The notes below the pieces were generated by a model. It did no database searches and was not told the DNA's origin. It saw only the letters and a program-made list of their open reading frames with translations. Both the position numbers and the translations under genes were made by a program. 64,000 bases of DNA, from contig NC_073745.1 in assembly GCF_029784135.1 (NCBI RefSeq), positions 244,245,624 to 244,309,623 of the forward strand, read 5' to 3'. Source of the DNA: Toxorhynchites rutilus septentrionalis. Taxonomy: Eukaryota > Arthropoda > Insecta > Diptera > Culicidae. Of the stretch, positions 10,642-22,681 are shown in pieces. Position 1 is the first letter of the stretch, and each line of letters opens with the position of its first letter.

Positions 10642-11616
10642 TACCATTACCATTACCATTACCATTACCATTACCATTACCATTACCATTACCATTACCA
10701 TTACCATTACCATTACCATTACCATTACCATTACCATTACCATTACCATTACCATTACCATTACCATTACCATTACCATTACCATTACCATTACCATTAC
10801 CATTACCATTACCATTACCATTACCATTACCATTACCATTACCATTACCATTACCATTACCATTACCATTACCATTACCATTACCATTACCATTACCATT
10901 ACCATTACCATTACCATTACCATTACCATTACCATTACCATTACCATTACCATTACCATTACCATTACCATTACCATTACCATTACCATTACCATTACCA
11001 TTACCATTACCATTACCATTACCATTACCATTACCATTACCATTACCATTACCATTACCATTACCATTACCATTACCATTACCATTACCATTACCATTAC
11101 CATTACCATTACCATTACCATTACCATTACCATTACCATTACCATTACCATTACCATTACCATTACCATTACCATTACCATTACCATTACCATTACCATT
11201 ACCATTACCATTACCATTACCATTACCATTACCATTACCATTACCATTACCATTACCATTACCATTACCATTACCATTACCATTACCATTACCATTACCA
11301 TTACCATTACCATTACCATTACCATTACCATTACCATTACCATTACCATTACCATTACCATTACCATTACCATTACCATTACCATTACCATTACCATTAC
11401 CATTACCATTACCATTACCATTACCATTACCATTACCATTACCATTACCATTACCATTACCATTACCATTACCATTACCATTACCATTACCATTACCATT
11501 ACCATTACCATTACCATTACCATTACCATTACCATTACCATTACCATTACCATTACCATTACCATTACCATTACCATTACCATTACCATTACCATTACCA
11601 TTACCATTACCATTAC
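10642..11616. repeat. Perfect (CCATTA)n hexanucleotide array, 975 bp
   Basis: About 162 uninterrupted copies of CCATTA (TAATGG on the other strand) with no substitution in 975 bases. The flanks hold one degenerate unit each (ATTACT, TACTATT). It begins about 6 bp beyond the end of the foldback element. Every frame is open on several strands only because the unit has no stop; LPLPLP, YHYHYH, ITITIT and MVMVMV translations are artefacts. It is not the insect telomere repeat TTAGG. Confidence 0.97.
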
Positions 11617-11659
11617 TATTGAATCTGCGGTGGTTGAAAGCAATTAATTCTGTTGCATG

Positions 11660-14600
11660 AGCAGGTCCGAACGCTGATTCTAGTTGTTTAAAATGGAATG
11701 AATATATTTATTTCGATTTTTCCTTAGTTCTACCAAACCGTCATAATATGCAATGATTATCAAAATCGACACAAATTATTTCAGAACATTATGGAACCGT
11801 TAATAAGGGCGCTGCTATGTTTAGAACAAATAATTTTCCCGGATGCTAGTCGACCAGACTTTGAGTGCAATTGAAAAACTCTACCTTCCTTTCTTGCGAG
11901 GAATCAAGCGCACTCAGAATCACCCTGTGTACGGCAAATTGTTTCCCATATGCACTTCATCTTTGTTGCGTTTAATCCACCGATTAGCGTCACTGTATCT
12001 CAGTACAATTAATTATCCGGTTCTAGCAGGCTACGCCTTCGCTTAGTACTCAATTTGTACAAAGGATTTGCTGGACATTTTATTGAGCGCTTCAATCGGT
12101 TGGTGTTTGAGGTTATGTCACCCATTTGGTGCGGGTGAACTGGTTCAGTCAAAGACAATCGCATCGCAACCTCGAATGCACCGTTGGAGGATAATTTTTT
12201 GCCTTTTCTCAGCTGGATATTCATTCTGGCAAAGTGCAAATGGTCCATTCAGAGTGCGATCTGGAGGGTATGCTTATTCGGTAATGTCAAGGTTAATAAC
12301 AGTATTCCGATGGCTAGCAGAGGATTAATAACCGCGTGTGAGGGTGTGTTTTATAAGCGTTTTACACTGCCGCGAAAATGGTTCGAGTAATTGGCTCTTT
12401 TCTCCCCAATTGTCTCGTAAATTTTGTTTTGAACACATTTATCACAGACTCGCTTGATCATACTGAATGTCGCGCTGGTTTCGCAACGGCGGGAACTGAA
12501 GCCTATTTTATGTGTGCTATATCGGCTTGGAACGATTCTAATTGAATAGCCTGGATACGTGATCTTCGTAGAGTAAATCCGGTTTTAATTCTATTGCCCG
12601 ATAGTCCTTGAGAGGTTCGCAACTCTGTGTGTACGTTCATATTGTGACTGGAATAAGGGCAATTTGAGATTATATAACCACTGCTTGAAGTCTGAAGCCG
12701 GGAACCACACTTAGTATCCACGATCCGGACATTCACCAGCTCTGAGCGAAGGAGAAAAATAATTAACTTTTAATCGCAACCGTTTTTCTTAGAATCGCTA
12801 GAGTCCACTCAGCACTCTCTACTCCTGATCCACAAACAGCGAGTCGCGTAACACCCGGGAGAACTCTTCACTCAAATTAGAACTGCTAAAGTTCGAAGAA
12901 AAGCGGCACTGTTCGGATAAAAGGGCTACGATTGGAATCACCCGGTTTGTTATTTCTATGCGCCGCAAATGTTGAACACTTACCACCAACGAGCGTGAAA
13001 ATGAGCGGCGAATGGCGGATTCGGGCAATCAATCTGATTGATGATTAGCGAAGGAGGTTCGAAGGGAGGCTTGAGTAACTCTGCTCAAAATGTTACCCAC
13101 TTACTCAGAAGAATTGGATGGATTTGAGATAACCAGATCGATTCAACTGTCCAGCTGTTTATGGCAATTGGTTGAATTAATTGATTCCAACGCTGATATA
13201 ACCAAGACATTATGGTGAATTAAATCGACAACTGAACACAATGCAGAAGCCAACAAACCGCTGATGGATCGGTTTGACCTCGGCAGGGCACGTGTGGCGT
13301 ATATAAGAACGATTGCCAATCGTTTGCGCTTCGAGGCGTTTCAGGTATGTTCAGGTATTTCCTTTTTTTTCCATACATCAGAATTTTGCCAAATAAGGCA
13401 CCATTTTGTTAATGGGTGGATAAACAGGGTGCTGCTCGGCGTCTCGCAGAACAGCAAAACAGCAGCGTGAATTATTGAAATATCAGAATGATATTCTAAC
13501 ATATTCAACGTTGCCACCCACACCCGGAACGGAACGAATGTATGCACCCTCATTGATGCGAGTTGGTGGCTTATTATGCATTTGCATTCGAGGCGGGTTG
13601 CCTTCGTTCCTCGGTCGATTTTGCCTCCAGGCGCGTACGCTTTGGTTTGGTTCATTCAAAGAGTTCCATTCGTGTTGTGAGTAATTTGTAATGGCCATTC
13701 TAACATGTGGTTTGTTATTGCAGGTGGCATAAGTAAAGGTTAATTGAACTATAGGTAGCTAAATGTCGTGCCAGGATATAAACAATTAAGCAATGCTCTG
13801 TATATAATGTTATTTCTTTGTCTCACGAATTTGTCTCCCATTTGCTCGAGCCTGGTTTTATCGTATGATTCATTCCGACATACTTTCATATTGGCTGCCC
13901 AATAATTGGAGGTTGATTACAATGAATTAACAACCTACGTTTAGTGTTTTCTTGATCCCTGCTAATTTGCTTCACTTCTAGTTTGCGCTACGCGCTGTAG
14001 GCTGTTTTCCTGTTTTCCTGAATTCAGTTGTACATATTTAATTTCCAAGTAATTCTTTCCTTCTACTTATGTTTAGAATTCAACTAGCTTTTCTAACTAT
14101 GTATGTAACGTTTTCGAATTCTAATTCTAAGGTTATCCTAATGAAAACAATTTAATTAGCATGAAACAACAAAACAAAAACAAAACGGTGACGGTATTTA
14201 CCAAGTAAGTAGTTTTAATATAGAGTAACTAGTTCATATTTTAGGTTTAAGTAGAATATTCTGTATAATTTCACGTAGCACTCAAGAATTCATATCATCT
14301 CAAACTCCTATTCTTTCAGTTAATAGTATTCAATTCTGTTGTTTTAAACTATTACAAAACGTTTGTCATTATATCGTTTGACGTTTCTCGTTGGCCGGCG
14401 AGTTGTCTGTCGATCCGCTTACATTGTGAGACGCGCCGACCGAGGGGTCGTAACAAATACTATAGTTGTCTTCAATCTACATAATGTATTAAGTATCTAT
14501 GATCGACTAATTTAAGGATGCGATTTTACGATTTTGATCGATATACAAAATACGCCAATGCAAAAAAAAAAAAATTACGACGATTTCCGAGATTGTAAAG

Positions 14601-14960
14601 AAAATTTTTTTGATTGTATCAATTATTCCAATTTCAATTACCTGCTTCAAAAAATTGGTTTGCCTACTTTCTTTTTTCACTATTTCTAAATTTCCAATAA
14701 CACGTCTTAACTCACTTGCTTTTTGATCGGAAATGAAAAATTGCCTTTTGCGAACGGAAATTATTCTGACATTTCGCTTGAAATCACTTGCCTTTCTTGC
14801 AACCGTTCAGCTCGTTGACAGCCGACTCGCCCCTCCAGTAACATCGGTGGATAGGGTTGCTATCTCGGCGAATTCTGCGTTGACAACGATAGTCCTTAGA
14901 TTTTTTTCAGCCGCATCACAAAAATATTTTAAATAATACTCAATTTGGACAAATATTCTG
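11660..14960. other. Gene-free, largely low-copy interval
   Basis: No long coding region and no repeat shared with other parts of the window was recognised. Base composition is more mixed than in surrounding repeats. A TATATAAG at 13300-13307 with a possible splice-donor-like GTATGT near 13345 is the only hint of a promoter. No initiator or downstream coding exon could be tied to it. Confidence 0.4.
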
Positions 14961-15167
14961 GTAAGGATGTATAAAATGCCCCTATGGGGCAAAACGCACA
15001 CTTGAATTTATTGTAAATCAGCATGAATGAACATGCAAAGGTGAAATTCTCTCGAAGAAGATTTCCGATGTAATTTCATACATCATTTCTGTAAGGTTTA
15101 CATTGGTTTCAAACGAGTCAGAGGCAGTTTTGTTCGCAAACTTGTTGCCATTTAGAAGGCAACTTCA

Positions 15168-16136
15168 TTATCCCCCCCTTATAAAACCCCCCTCCTTATT
15201 TGCAAAAAACTCAGACAGCAAGTTTTCGCAAGCCTCAGACAGCCAGTTTTCGCAAGCCTCCAACTTAGTATCACCAAGAGCGTTTTGCATGGACCGGAAG
15301 AGATGATAACCACTTGGAGCCAGGTCCGGACTATACGGTGGGTGCAATAGGACATCCCATCCGAGCTCCCGTAGCTTCTGGCGGTTCATCAAAGATGTGT
15401 GAGGCCGAGCGTTGTCCTGGTGGAAAACAACACCATTCCTATTGATCATTTTTGGCCGCTTCTGGTCAATCGCCTGCTTCAAACGGTCAAGCTGCTCACA
15501 GTAGAGAATCGAGTTGAGGGTCTGGCCATAGTTGAGCAGCTCATATAGCAGCCAATCCCACCAAACACACAGCAAAACCTTCCTGGCCGTCAATCCGGGC
15601 TTGACGATGGTTTGGGCCGGCTCACCGCGCTTCGACCACGACTTGTTTTGCTTTAGGTTGTCGTACGTGATCCACTTTTCATCACCAGTCACCATCTTCT
15701 TCAAAAATGGGTCGAGTTCGTTCCGTTTCAGCAGTGCATCGCAGGCGTTGATTCGGTCTAAAAGATTTTTTTACGTCAACTCGTGTGGTACCATACATCC
15801 AGCTTTTTTTGAAATCCAATCTTCTGCAAATGGTTCCAAATGGTTCTATGGTCTATACCCAGTTCCTGGCCAATCGAGCGAGTGCTCACATGCCGGTCTA
15901 CTTCGATGATTTCAACGATTTTATCGGTTTCCACGACGATTGGCCTACCAGTACGGGGTGTATCTTCAACAGCCACTACACCAGAACGAAATTGATCAAA
16001 CCAACGCTGTGCTGTGCGAATCGTTACAGTATCGGGTCCATAACACACGAATTTTTTTGGCCGCCTTCGTTGCAGTTTTACCTCGCAGGTAGTAAAAACG
16101 TAAAATATGGCGAATTTCTTGCTTGGTGGACTCCAT
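15168..16136 (-). pseudogene. Mariner transposase, inactivated
   Basis: A cut-and-paste DD34D mariner transposase. The start ATG is at 16136 (MESTKQEIRHILRFYY). HTH motifs follow (TAQRWFDQFRSG, STRSIGQELGID), then TGDEKWITYDN (first Asp), FHQDNARPHTS (second Asp) and YSPDLAPSGYHLF. In the last motif the family has APSDYHLF, so the third catalytic Asp is Gly here. Other lesions are a 2-base loss near VCYGPD (about 16048), a 1-base loss near VWVPHELT (about 15788), a TAA in place of a Gln codon nearby, and a 24-bp tandem duplication near 15210-15257 that repeats SEACENW. Clearly dead. The region upstream of its start is a Tc1-like end, not a mariner terminal repeat. Confidence 0.9.
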
Positions 16137-16154
16137 CTTTGACGCGTTATAACT

Positions 16155-16451
16155 TGAGACTGAAAAGGACAATCACAACACTGCTGACCGTGGATTGGAC
16201 GATTCCCAGCATCTTACCGATGTCCCGATGTGACAACTCCGGATTCTCGAAATGAGTGCACAGGATTAATTCACGACGCTCTTTTTCGTTCGACGACATT
16301 TTTCCAAATTTACGAAAAATTGACAGTGAAGCATGGCCAGCGTGATCTATACACTCTTATCTGATTATAAGCGAAAGCTGAAGATATAATTCCTAAACAT
16401 TAAATTTCTACAGCGTTTTTTCCGTGATGCAATTTGATGTGACACACCCTT
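16155..16451 (-). mobile_element. Tc1-like (ITmD37E-type) terminal segment with HTH stub
   Basis: The right edge AAGGGTGTGTCACATCAAAT (reverse complement, ending at 16451, then TA) matches the ends of the element at 53702-55794. An ATG at 16299 opens a stub with MSSNEKERRELIL and ELSHRDIGKMLGIVQSTVS, the paired-like helix-turn-helix. Homology stops near 16170, about 35 bases before the mariner start codon. The other Tc1 end was not found to the left, so this is a chimera made by insertion plus deletion. Confidence 0.7.
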
Positions 16452-17144
16452 TAAATTCCTTGTAGAAACACTTGCGATGCACTATTAAATAAGATTTTTT
16501 TCAATTAGCAATAATCGTACCTCGGTATAACTTCATTGTTTACGATATCGCCACTGCGCAAAGCTAAAATGGATACTTACTCTAAATGAAAATTTAATAT
16601 TCATAAAAAAAATTATTTTAAAATGTGTTTATTTGTTTCTTACATTTAACACTTTATTTGCACCTTGTCACATGCCGTTTCTCTCAATTTTGTGTTAGCT
16701 AATAAAGAGCCGAATATCCGGCCGCCGGACATCTGCCATATAAATGAAACACAAACTTCTGCATAACCCGAGGTCTAATCAAGTAAATGGAGCCAAGTTT
16801 GGGATATGAGGGTATTACGGGTACGAGAAATGTTTCTATGATGGTATGACAGCCCTCACTCCTCTGGAATGGAGTGGGGGTCCTATTAAAATAATACACA
16901 TATTTAAACCAAACATATCCCAACCGTTGTTTGGACAGTTGAAAATTTTTGGAAAACTCTGAAGGAAAATGGGAAAGTTCGAAAAATTCAATTCGTCAAT
17001 TCGTTAACCATTTAATGTTTGCGGTAACGAAATTGATCTTTGTTCGAAAGTGGAAATGGATTTTAATGTGATAAAAGTAGAAGGGTATGAGCCTATGGGC
17101 ATGGACGGAAGTTTGACGTAGGACTGTGATTGTTCAGAACAGTT

Positions 17145-17900
17145 GTTTTTGACGTAGGACTAAGTCTTACATTCAGGGTGCCGAATCAGAAAACAGGTCA
17201 CGTTTTTATGAAATAAAGTTAACGTTAATAACTATTTTTGCTGCGAACGAATTTAAACGATCGAATCGGAAACTTTCTAAGATTTGTTTGACAACTTATG
17301 CAGCCGCTAGAATTAGAGAATTAAATGCAACGTTTAAAGCTTCTTAAAAACAAAGAAAGAAAAAAGGAAACAGTCGGAGTCGAATGAATCATTGGATTTA
17401 AAGTCTCCGAAGAAGAAGAAGAAGAAGAAGAAGAAGAAGAAGAAGAAGAAGAAGAAGAAGAAGAAGAAGAAAAATAGAAACAACGAAGGGGGATAGCGAA
17501 AAGGTAATATTTGCGATGTAAGTAAGCTGTCGCTAGCGTATAAGTATTGCATAAACAACAAAGGTCATATATTCTGATCGTTTTGTGTTTTATGTTTCCC
17601 CTCGAGCTGTAAATGCTATCGAATATTTCACTTAAAGTTTATCGCTGCAACTATGTGCATCTGTCAGACGCGTGTTTGATGCTTGTGGAATGGCGATGCA
17701 CGGAAGCTGCCTCTCGTTAAATATTCAGTGCAATGCGTTCATTGATATAAAGAAACAAATTGCGACATATGACCAATTAGTGTATTGTTCTCGCAAAGGC
17801 AAGAAAGAATCGTTGCTTCTCGCAATGATTCTACAAAACCACGCAAGCCATTAAATATTTTCAGGGTCCCCGGAATTGGCCCCTGAAAAAGGCCGTTTGC
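17145..17900 (+). mobile_element. Second copy of the GACGTAG-ended element
   Basis: Starts with TTTTGACGTAGGACTAAGTC, then GGGTGCCGAATCAGAAAACA and GGTCACGTTTTTATGAAAT, matching the reverse complement of 9593-9528. Near 17750-17840 it matches the reverse complement of 8200-8110. The middle differs and contains the GAA repeat. The right edge is uncertain. Confidence 0.4.
17409..17472 (+). repeat. (GAA)n microsatellite
   Basis: About 21 uninterrupted GAA/AAG triplets inside the GACGTAG element copy. The poly-Phe and poly-Glu frames over it are artefacts. Confidence 0.9.
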
Positions 17901-18129
17901 TATATGTACTCATCACCATCATAGGGTTTGTAACGCACAAAAAAATAAAATTTGCTTTTATTCTCATTATTAGTCTTATTATAAAGCATGGGAAGCAGTA
18001 GCTTTTTCGGTGAAAAAGCCCAATTAACAAACGACCACTGTATGGGTTGCTTTAATGAAATTTTGCATGAAATTTGAGTGATGCATGAAATCCTGCATCT
18101 GATTACTTCAACATGTTTACTAGGGTTCC

Positions 18130-18700
18130 AATGAATGTATGGGAAAAATCGACCCTAAAATTACAAAAAGTTACCCTATATAAAATGTTCACTACCTTAA
18201 AAAAACACCCTTTGCAAAATTTCAGCTCAATCGGACTTAAGAGAGAGTGGCGCAAAGCGGTCAAAGTTTGAGTTTTTTGAAAATCTAAAAATCACCCAAG
18301 GGGGAGGAAAGAAAATCGGGTTTTTCGAAAACAAAAATTTGATGCCGAATGTCTTTAAATTGCATGAAACGTCGAGATCTAATGATATCCCGAAAAAAAA
18401 AAATTTTGTCAAAAATCGACACTCTGGGACTTAGTTTTTCGGAATACGAGACGAAACGTATGGTTTTGAGTTCCAATAAAAATAGTTATCTAGATTTTTC
18501 ATTCGGAACTTGCTACGAAATGTTGATTTGCATGATAATATACTCTGTGCAAAATATTATCTCATTCGGACTTCAAGACGTTAAAATTTCAGTTTTTTGA
18601 AAACCGGAAATCCGGGCTTTTATTTTTTTTTATGCCAAATGTCTTAAAATTGCATTACTTGTCGAGATTTACAGTTATCTCGAATAAATTTGTTTGTGAA
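18130..18700. repeat. Dispersed repeat sharing sequence with 36860-37200
   Basis: Shared phrases include GCAAAATTTCAGCTCAATCGGAC, GGGGGAGGAAA, GATGCCRAATG and CGTCGAGATCT. There is no coding content. A partial internal repetition (a second GATGCC-type block near 18630) suggests a tandem or foldback origin. Confidence 0.45.
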
Positions 18701-18715
18701 AAAAATATTTTTTTT

Positions 18716-19408
18716 CGGCACCAAATTGTTTTTGATGCAGAAACAGCAGTAAATGATTCTGAAGTACTTCATTGCACTTCTGACTGTTCATTTGTGTTGA
18801 TGGTAAGCTATATAAACCAGGCTTTTTTGAGCAAATTATACCCAATCCATCAAACTGCCGGCTGCAAAGTTACAAGTTGAAAAATTAAATGACACGTTCC
18901 GTAAATCCTTCCAGTATGAAGAAATTCTATTCAAGTCGAATTTCTTTTTATCAGAGAAGTTCAGAAATGAAATAGTGAAACCCATTCGATTCGATTCTTT
19001 GTTTATAAGAGGCTTTAAACTTTGCAGTTCATTCGCCTCTACGAAACCCATGGGATTAGCTTCCATATTAGTTTTTGGATTCGCAGCTTTGAAAATGGGA
19101 TTTTCATGGTTTGGGGAAATTTTTTCATAAAGGCCTGGTTTAGATAGCCTACCATCAACACGAATGAACAGTTAGAAGTGTAACGAAGTACTTCAGAATC
19201 ATTTACTGCTGTTTTTGCATCAAAAACAATGTGATAATTGGGTAGTTTGACAACAATTTATGAAATCCGGAGTGTCATCGCATGGTTCAATGAAAAGCGG
19301 CGTTTTCCCATCTGGTTCTATACACTATATATTACAATTCAACCGACTTCTTACATATCTCTGGAAACTCAGAAAAAATGAGTGGTTCTATAATTGTGAA
19401 ACGCAGTG
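18716..19408. mobile_element. Decayed Tc1-like element, one end preserved
   Basis: The right end at 19408, reverse complemented, reads CACTGCGTTTCACAATTATA and is followed by TA. The same end occurs at 37735 and a variant near 40574. Sequence 19140-19300 parallels the reverse complement of 41070-40890, where Tc1 transposase coding remnants are recognisable. The segments 18716-18830 and 19140-19240 are inverted copies of each other (phrases: AAATGATTCTGAAGTACTTC, TGAACAGT). No intact reading frame remains. Confidence 0.5.
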
Positions 19409-19422
19409 TATATCGTCTACTA

Positions 19423-19625
19423 TCTATATGAATAAAAATGGATCACCAAATGTGTTGATAAGAGCAAAAGAAAGGAATTGTCCGATTTAGGGCTGTCTTT
19501 ATTATATCATATTTTCTGTATCAAACATTTATTCCATATAACGAAGAAACATGTTATTTGCAATTGGATGAAAAATCTTGCACAAGAAAAAGGGTAATGA
19601 TTTCATATTCATATTTTCATATCCA
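19423..19625 (+). mobile_element. Helitron 5' fragment
   Basis: TCTATATGAATAAAAATGGA preceded by A, then CCAAATGTGTTG and GTCCGATTT, parallel to the complete copy at 10019. The 3' hairpin and CTAG end are missing. Confidence 0.5.
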
Positions 19626-19629
19626 TATT

Positions 19630-22600
19630 TTCATTTTATTCACTAACGTCAACAGGATTAGAAACTAGACAACTAACATATGTGTAAATGTGTAATATGT
19701 AATAATGTGTAATTTGTCAAACTTTTTTATTCTCATCTCATGTTCCCTAGATGATTTCTTAAGTTTTCCTGATTGTTACACGTACAAAATGGTATAGCTG
19801 ATCTAAAACATCAACCGGACAAGTTAATTCTTCCAGTCACTGATTATGCGCGAATCTCGTTCAAATTCACATCCATATATGTGTAGCATCGATGTAATCG
19901 GTTTTTTAATTATATAATATCATTCCATTTTGTCGCCTTGGGCTATTGAAACTCATGAAACCTAATTTTATTGTGGTGTGATGTGAAGTATACATTCAAA
20001 TTAATACGAACGACAGACTATAGTTCAAAGTGGGTTTTATGAACCAAAACCATACAAACGTGTAGAATTGCTGTCTTTCACGAAAATGGTGTACTTCCGA
20101 TAGCTGGAACAGCCGTTAGTCACGCACCTCAAATGTCTTGCATGCCCTGAGGGTACTTTTGATAGTCAACATTCAGTTTCAAAATAGCGGTATTCAGAGT
20201 ATTTTTTTTCCGCAATCCACCTCTAATCTTTTCAGCTATACAATATGGAGAGACAGAAGTCACACCTGTACGGAAGGATATTTGACATGTGAACTAGGTG
20301 AATAAAACTAACTCATTGTTTCATGTTCCTATGGTGAACCAATTTACAGCGATAACAATAAAAACCATAATACATTCGAAAAGACTTCATCTTGCTGGAC
20401 ACTTCCGAGATGTGCGAGGTCGATGTAAGTCAGCAAACACAATGCATTAGCCTACACGAATTGGCTCCCCATGCTTATATTTTTTCATGACAAGTGCGTT
20501 TCTGGTAAACCTATTCACTGAATAGTCAATAAACATGTTATTCATCATCAGAGATGCAATAAATAAATAAACTGAGACGTAAACATGATAACCATTCCTC
20601 TACCTATGCTGCGGAGGGCATACAAAACATAGGGACTCCTCCAATGAACGACGAACCCGGGCGTTGTGCACTGATTTGGCGTATTTATAGAAGGAAATAT
20701 TCTGCACCCCATGAATCTCAACCAATGTTTATGTTGTACGTAATCTAGCGCACAATGTGTAATTTTTTTTTTATTTCGAGTATATTTTTTTATTCGTCAA
20801 ACTTTCGAATAGAAATGTTGGATAATTTATACCAAACATATTTAGAACACACATTGCTTGAAAAATGTACGACATGGCCCACTATCCACGACATGGGCGT
20901 AGAATAACTGTGAGTCACTTCGTGTATCAACTCATTTGGCTGCACACAGTAAATCTAGTTTATACTGTTATTCTTTCATGTGTCAACAAATTGAATCTGC
21001 ATGCCACGTTGCTTCAGAAGAGCTCCGCCTGTACAAGGCGCTTTTTACAATCCAATTTCTCAATCGAGCATCCACGGCTTACCCAAGTCCGGTCAAGTCA
21101 ATGTAGGTGGAACGGATAGTTAATGTCTTATTTCGCCTCAGTACCAATCAGACATAATATTGTTATACATCCTGGATCCAATGGCCAGAACCGGAATCAA
21201 GCTGAAGGTGGAGAGAAAGATGGCGAGGCGTGGAAAAGGTTCTGACCATATACAGTGCCTAGGCGTTGAAGAAATAGCGACCAATTCGAACAAAGAGATC
21301 AATAAACTTTAACGCGCGGGCAGGGGAAAAACGACCCGGTCAGTCTCCCACGGCCAAAACGCGCTGCCCTCGCTACCGGATGTTAATCTGGCGAGAAATA
21401 ATGTCACGACTGATCGATGCATTTCGGTCACCATAAAAATTAAGGAATGTCGTGTTTGAGCGAAGTGTGTCCACTTCTTGTATGTCTATTAAGAACATGA
21501 TTTGAACTTTTGTTTTTTTTTCAAGTCATTCAATGTTACAAGTTCAGTTACATATGTTTGAAGGAGTCAAATGTCTAATTCTATTGAGCATATTTTTACC
21601 CCGATTATTCGGGGTCATCTCGTAGTAAGTAGGGTGACATATTTTCAGGATGAGGAGGAGTATAAGAAGATTTAGACAATATTGATGATTATTTACACAC
21701 GGAAATCGATAGTTTGGAGGAAAAGATAGATTTGGGGCATGTAATCAAGTCTGAACTTTTCAGGAAATCGTGAAAACAAGGTTCGGTGTTTTTGAATATA
21801 ACCGTCAATTTTATTCCATGGATTTTTTTATTACAGGATGGCAGGGTGTGAAAATGAAAATCTGAAAAGTGAGCATGCAACAATAAAATGAAAGAATTTG
21901 TACGCTCATAAATCGATCTTTTTTCAGATAGATCGTATGGATTGGAATTATTTCTACGTACCTAATAAAATAAAGAAACTTGTATATCTTTTTGAAACAA
22001 ACTATTGGACGATTGAAAATTGTCAAGCATTATCCAAAGGATAATCCCATTGTTCCCATTGGTTCATTATCATAAGCTATCGGTGCTGCCCAAGCTGTTC
22101 CCTCAGAATCAAGCAAATAACATATCGACGAGGCGTAATTCATCGCGCGACAGTATGAAAAATGTTTTTTGTGATTTCTATTTGAATGTGATGTAGAAAT
22201 ATTTTATTTTTTTTTATATGTTTCATTGTAAACTCAAAATTTTAACAGTATTGCGCGATATAAGAAATATATTTCTAAAATTTGGATTTTTTTTAGAAAT
22301 ATTATTCAAATATGCATGTTTTTTTTGTTTGTGTATGTGTTTTTTGATATTGGTTTTTTTTTGAATATTTCAAGAACTGTGTGGCACGAAAATATCTCAA
22401 AAATTTCTAATATATTTTTTAAATTTATATTTTAACAAATTTTCTAATTTTTTTATTTTCCTGAAATTTGTTGTATTGTATTCGTGTATTCGTAAAAAGA
22501 ACCCCAAACTTTATCATCTTCGCTATGCAAAGTATTGTTGCAAATTAGAAAATTAAGTAATTTTTCTGAATCCCTACATGGTTCACTATAAGAGCTATGG

Positions 22601-22680
22601 CTAAAAACGTAGTTTTTTTTCTTTTTTACCACATTATCAATAGATTGGAAATAAATATGGAAAAGATAGCCATAGTATAT
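19630..22680. other. Gene-free interval
   Basis: No supported gene. An extended GC-richer patch at 21150-21400 was read in all frames without a recognisable protein. No shared repeat boundary was found. Confidence 0.4.
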
Positions 22681-22681
22681 A

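Noticed and set aside
10642..11616. Internal telomere tract
   Set aside because: Insect telomere repeats are TTAGG. CCATTA/TAATGG is not a known telomere unit and Diptera lack the simple repeat.
10563..11660. Long reading frames of 342-365 codons on both strands (LPLPLP, MVMVMV, YHYHYH, ITITIT)
   Set aside because: They are translations of the stop-free CCATTA hexanucleotide array, with no coding bias outside it.
13264..13470. Promoter plus first exon of a + strand gene
   Set aside because: TATATAAG at 13300 is present, but there is no initiator at the right distance and no continuing coding exon.
17334..17561. Poly-Phe membrane-like frame
   Set aside because: Reverse reading of the GAA microsatellite.
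20865..21119. 84-residue frame as a small gene
   Set aside because: No recognisable domain, no promoter or splice context, and composition like the surrounding spacer.
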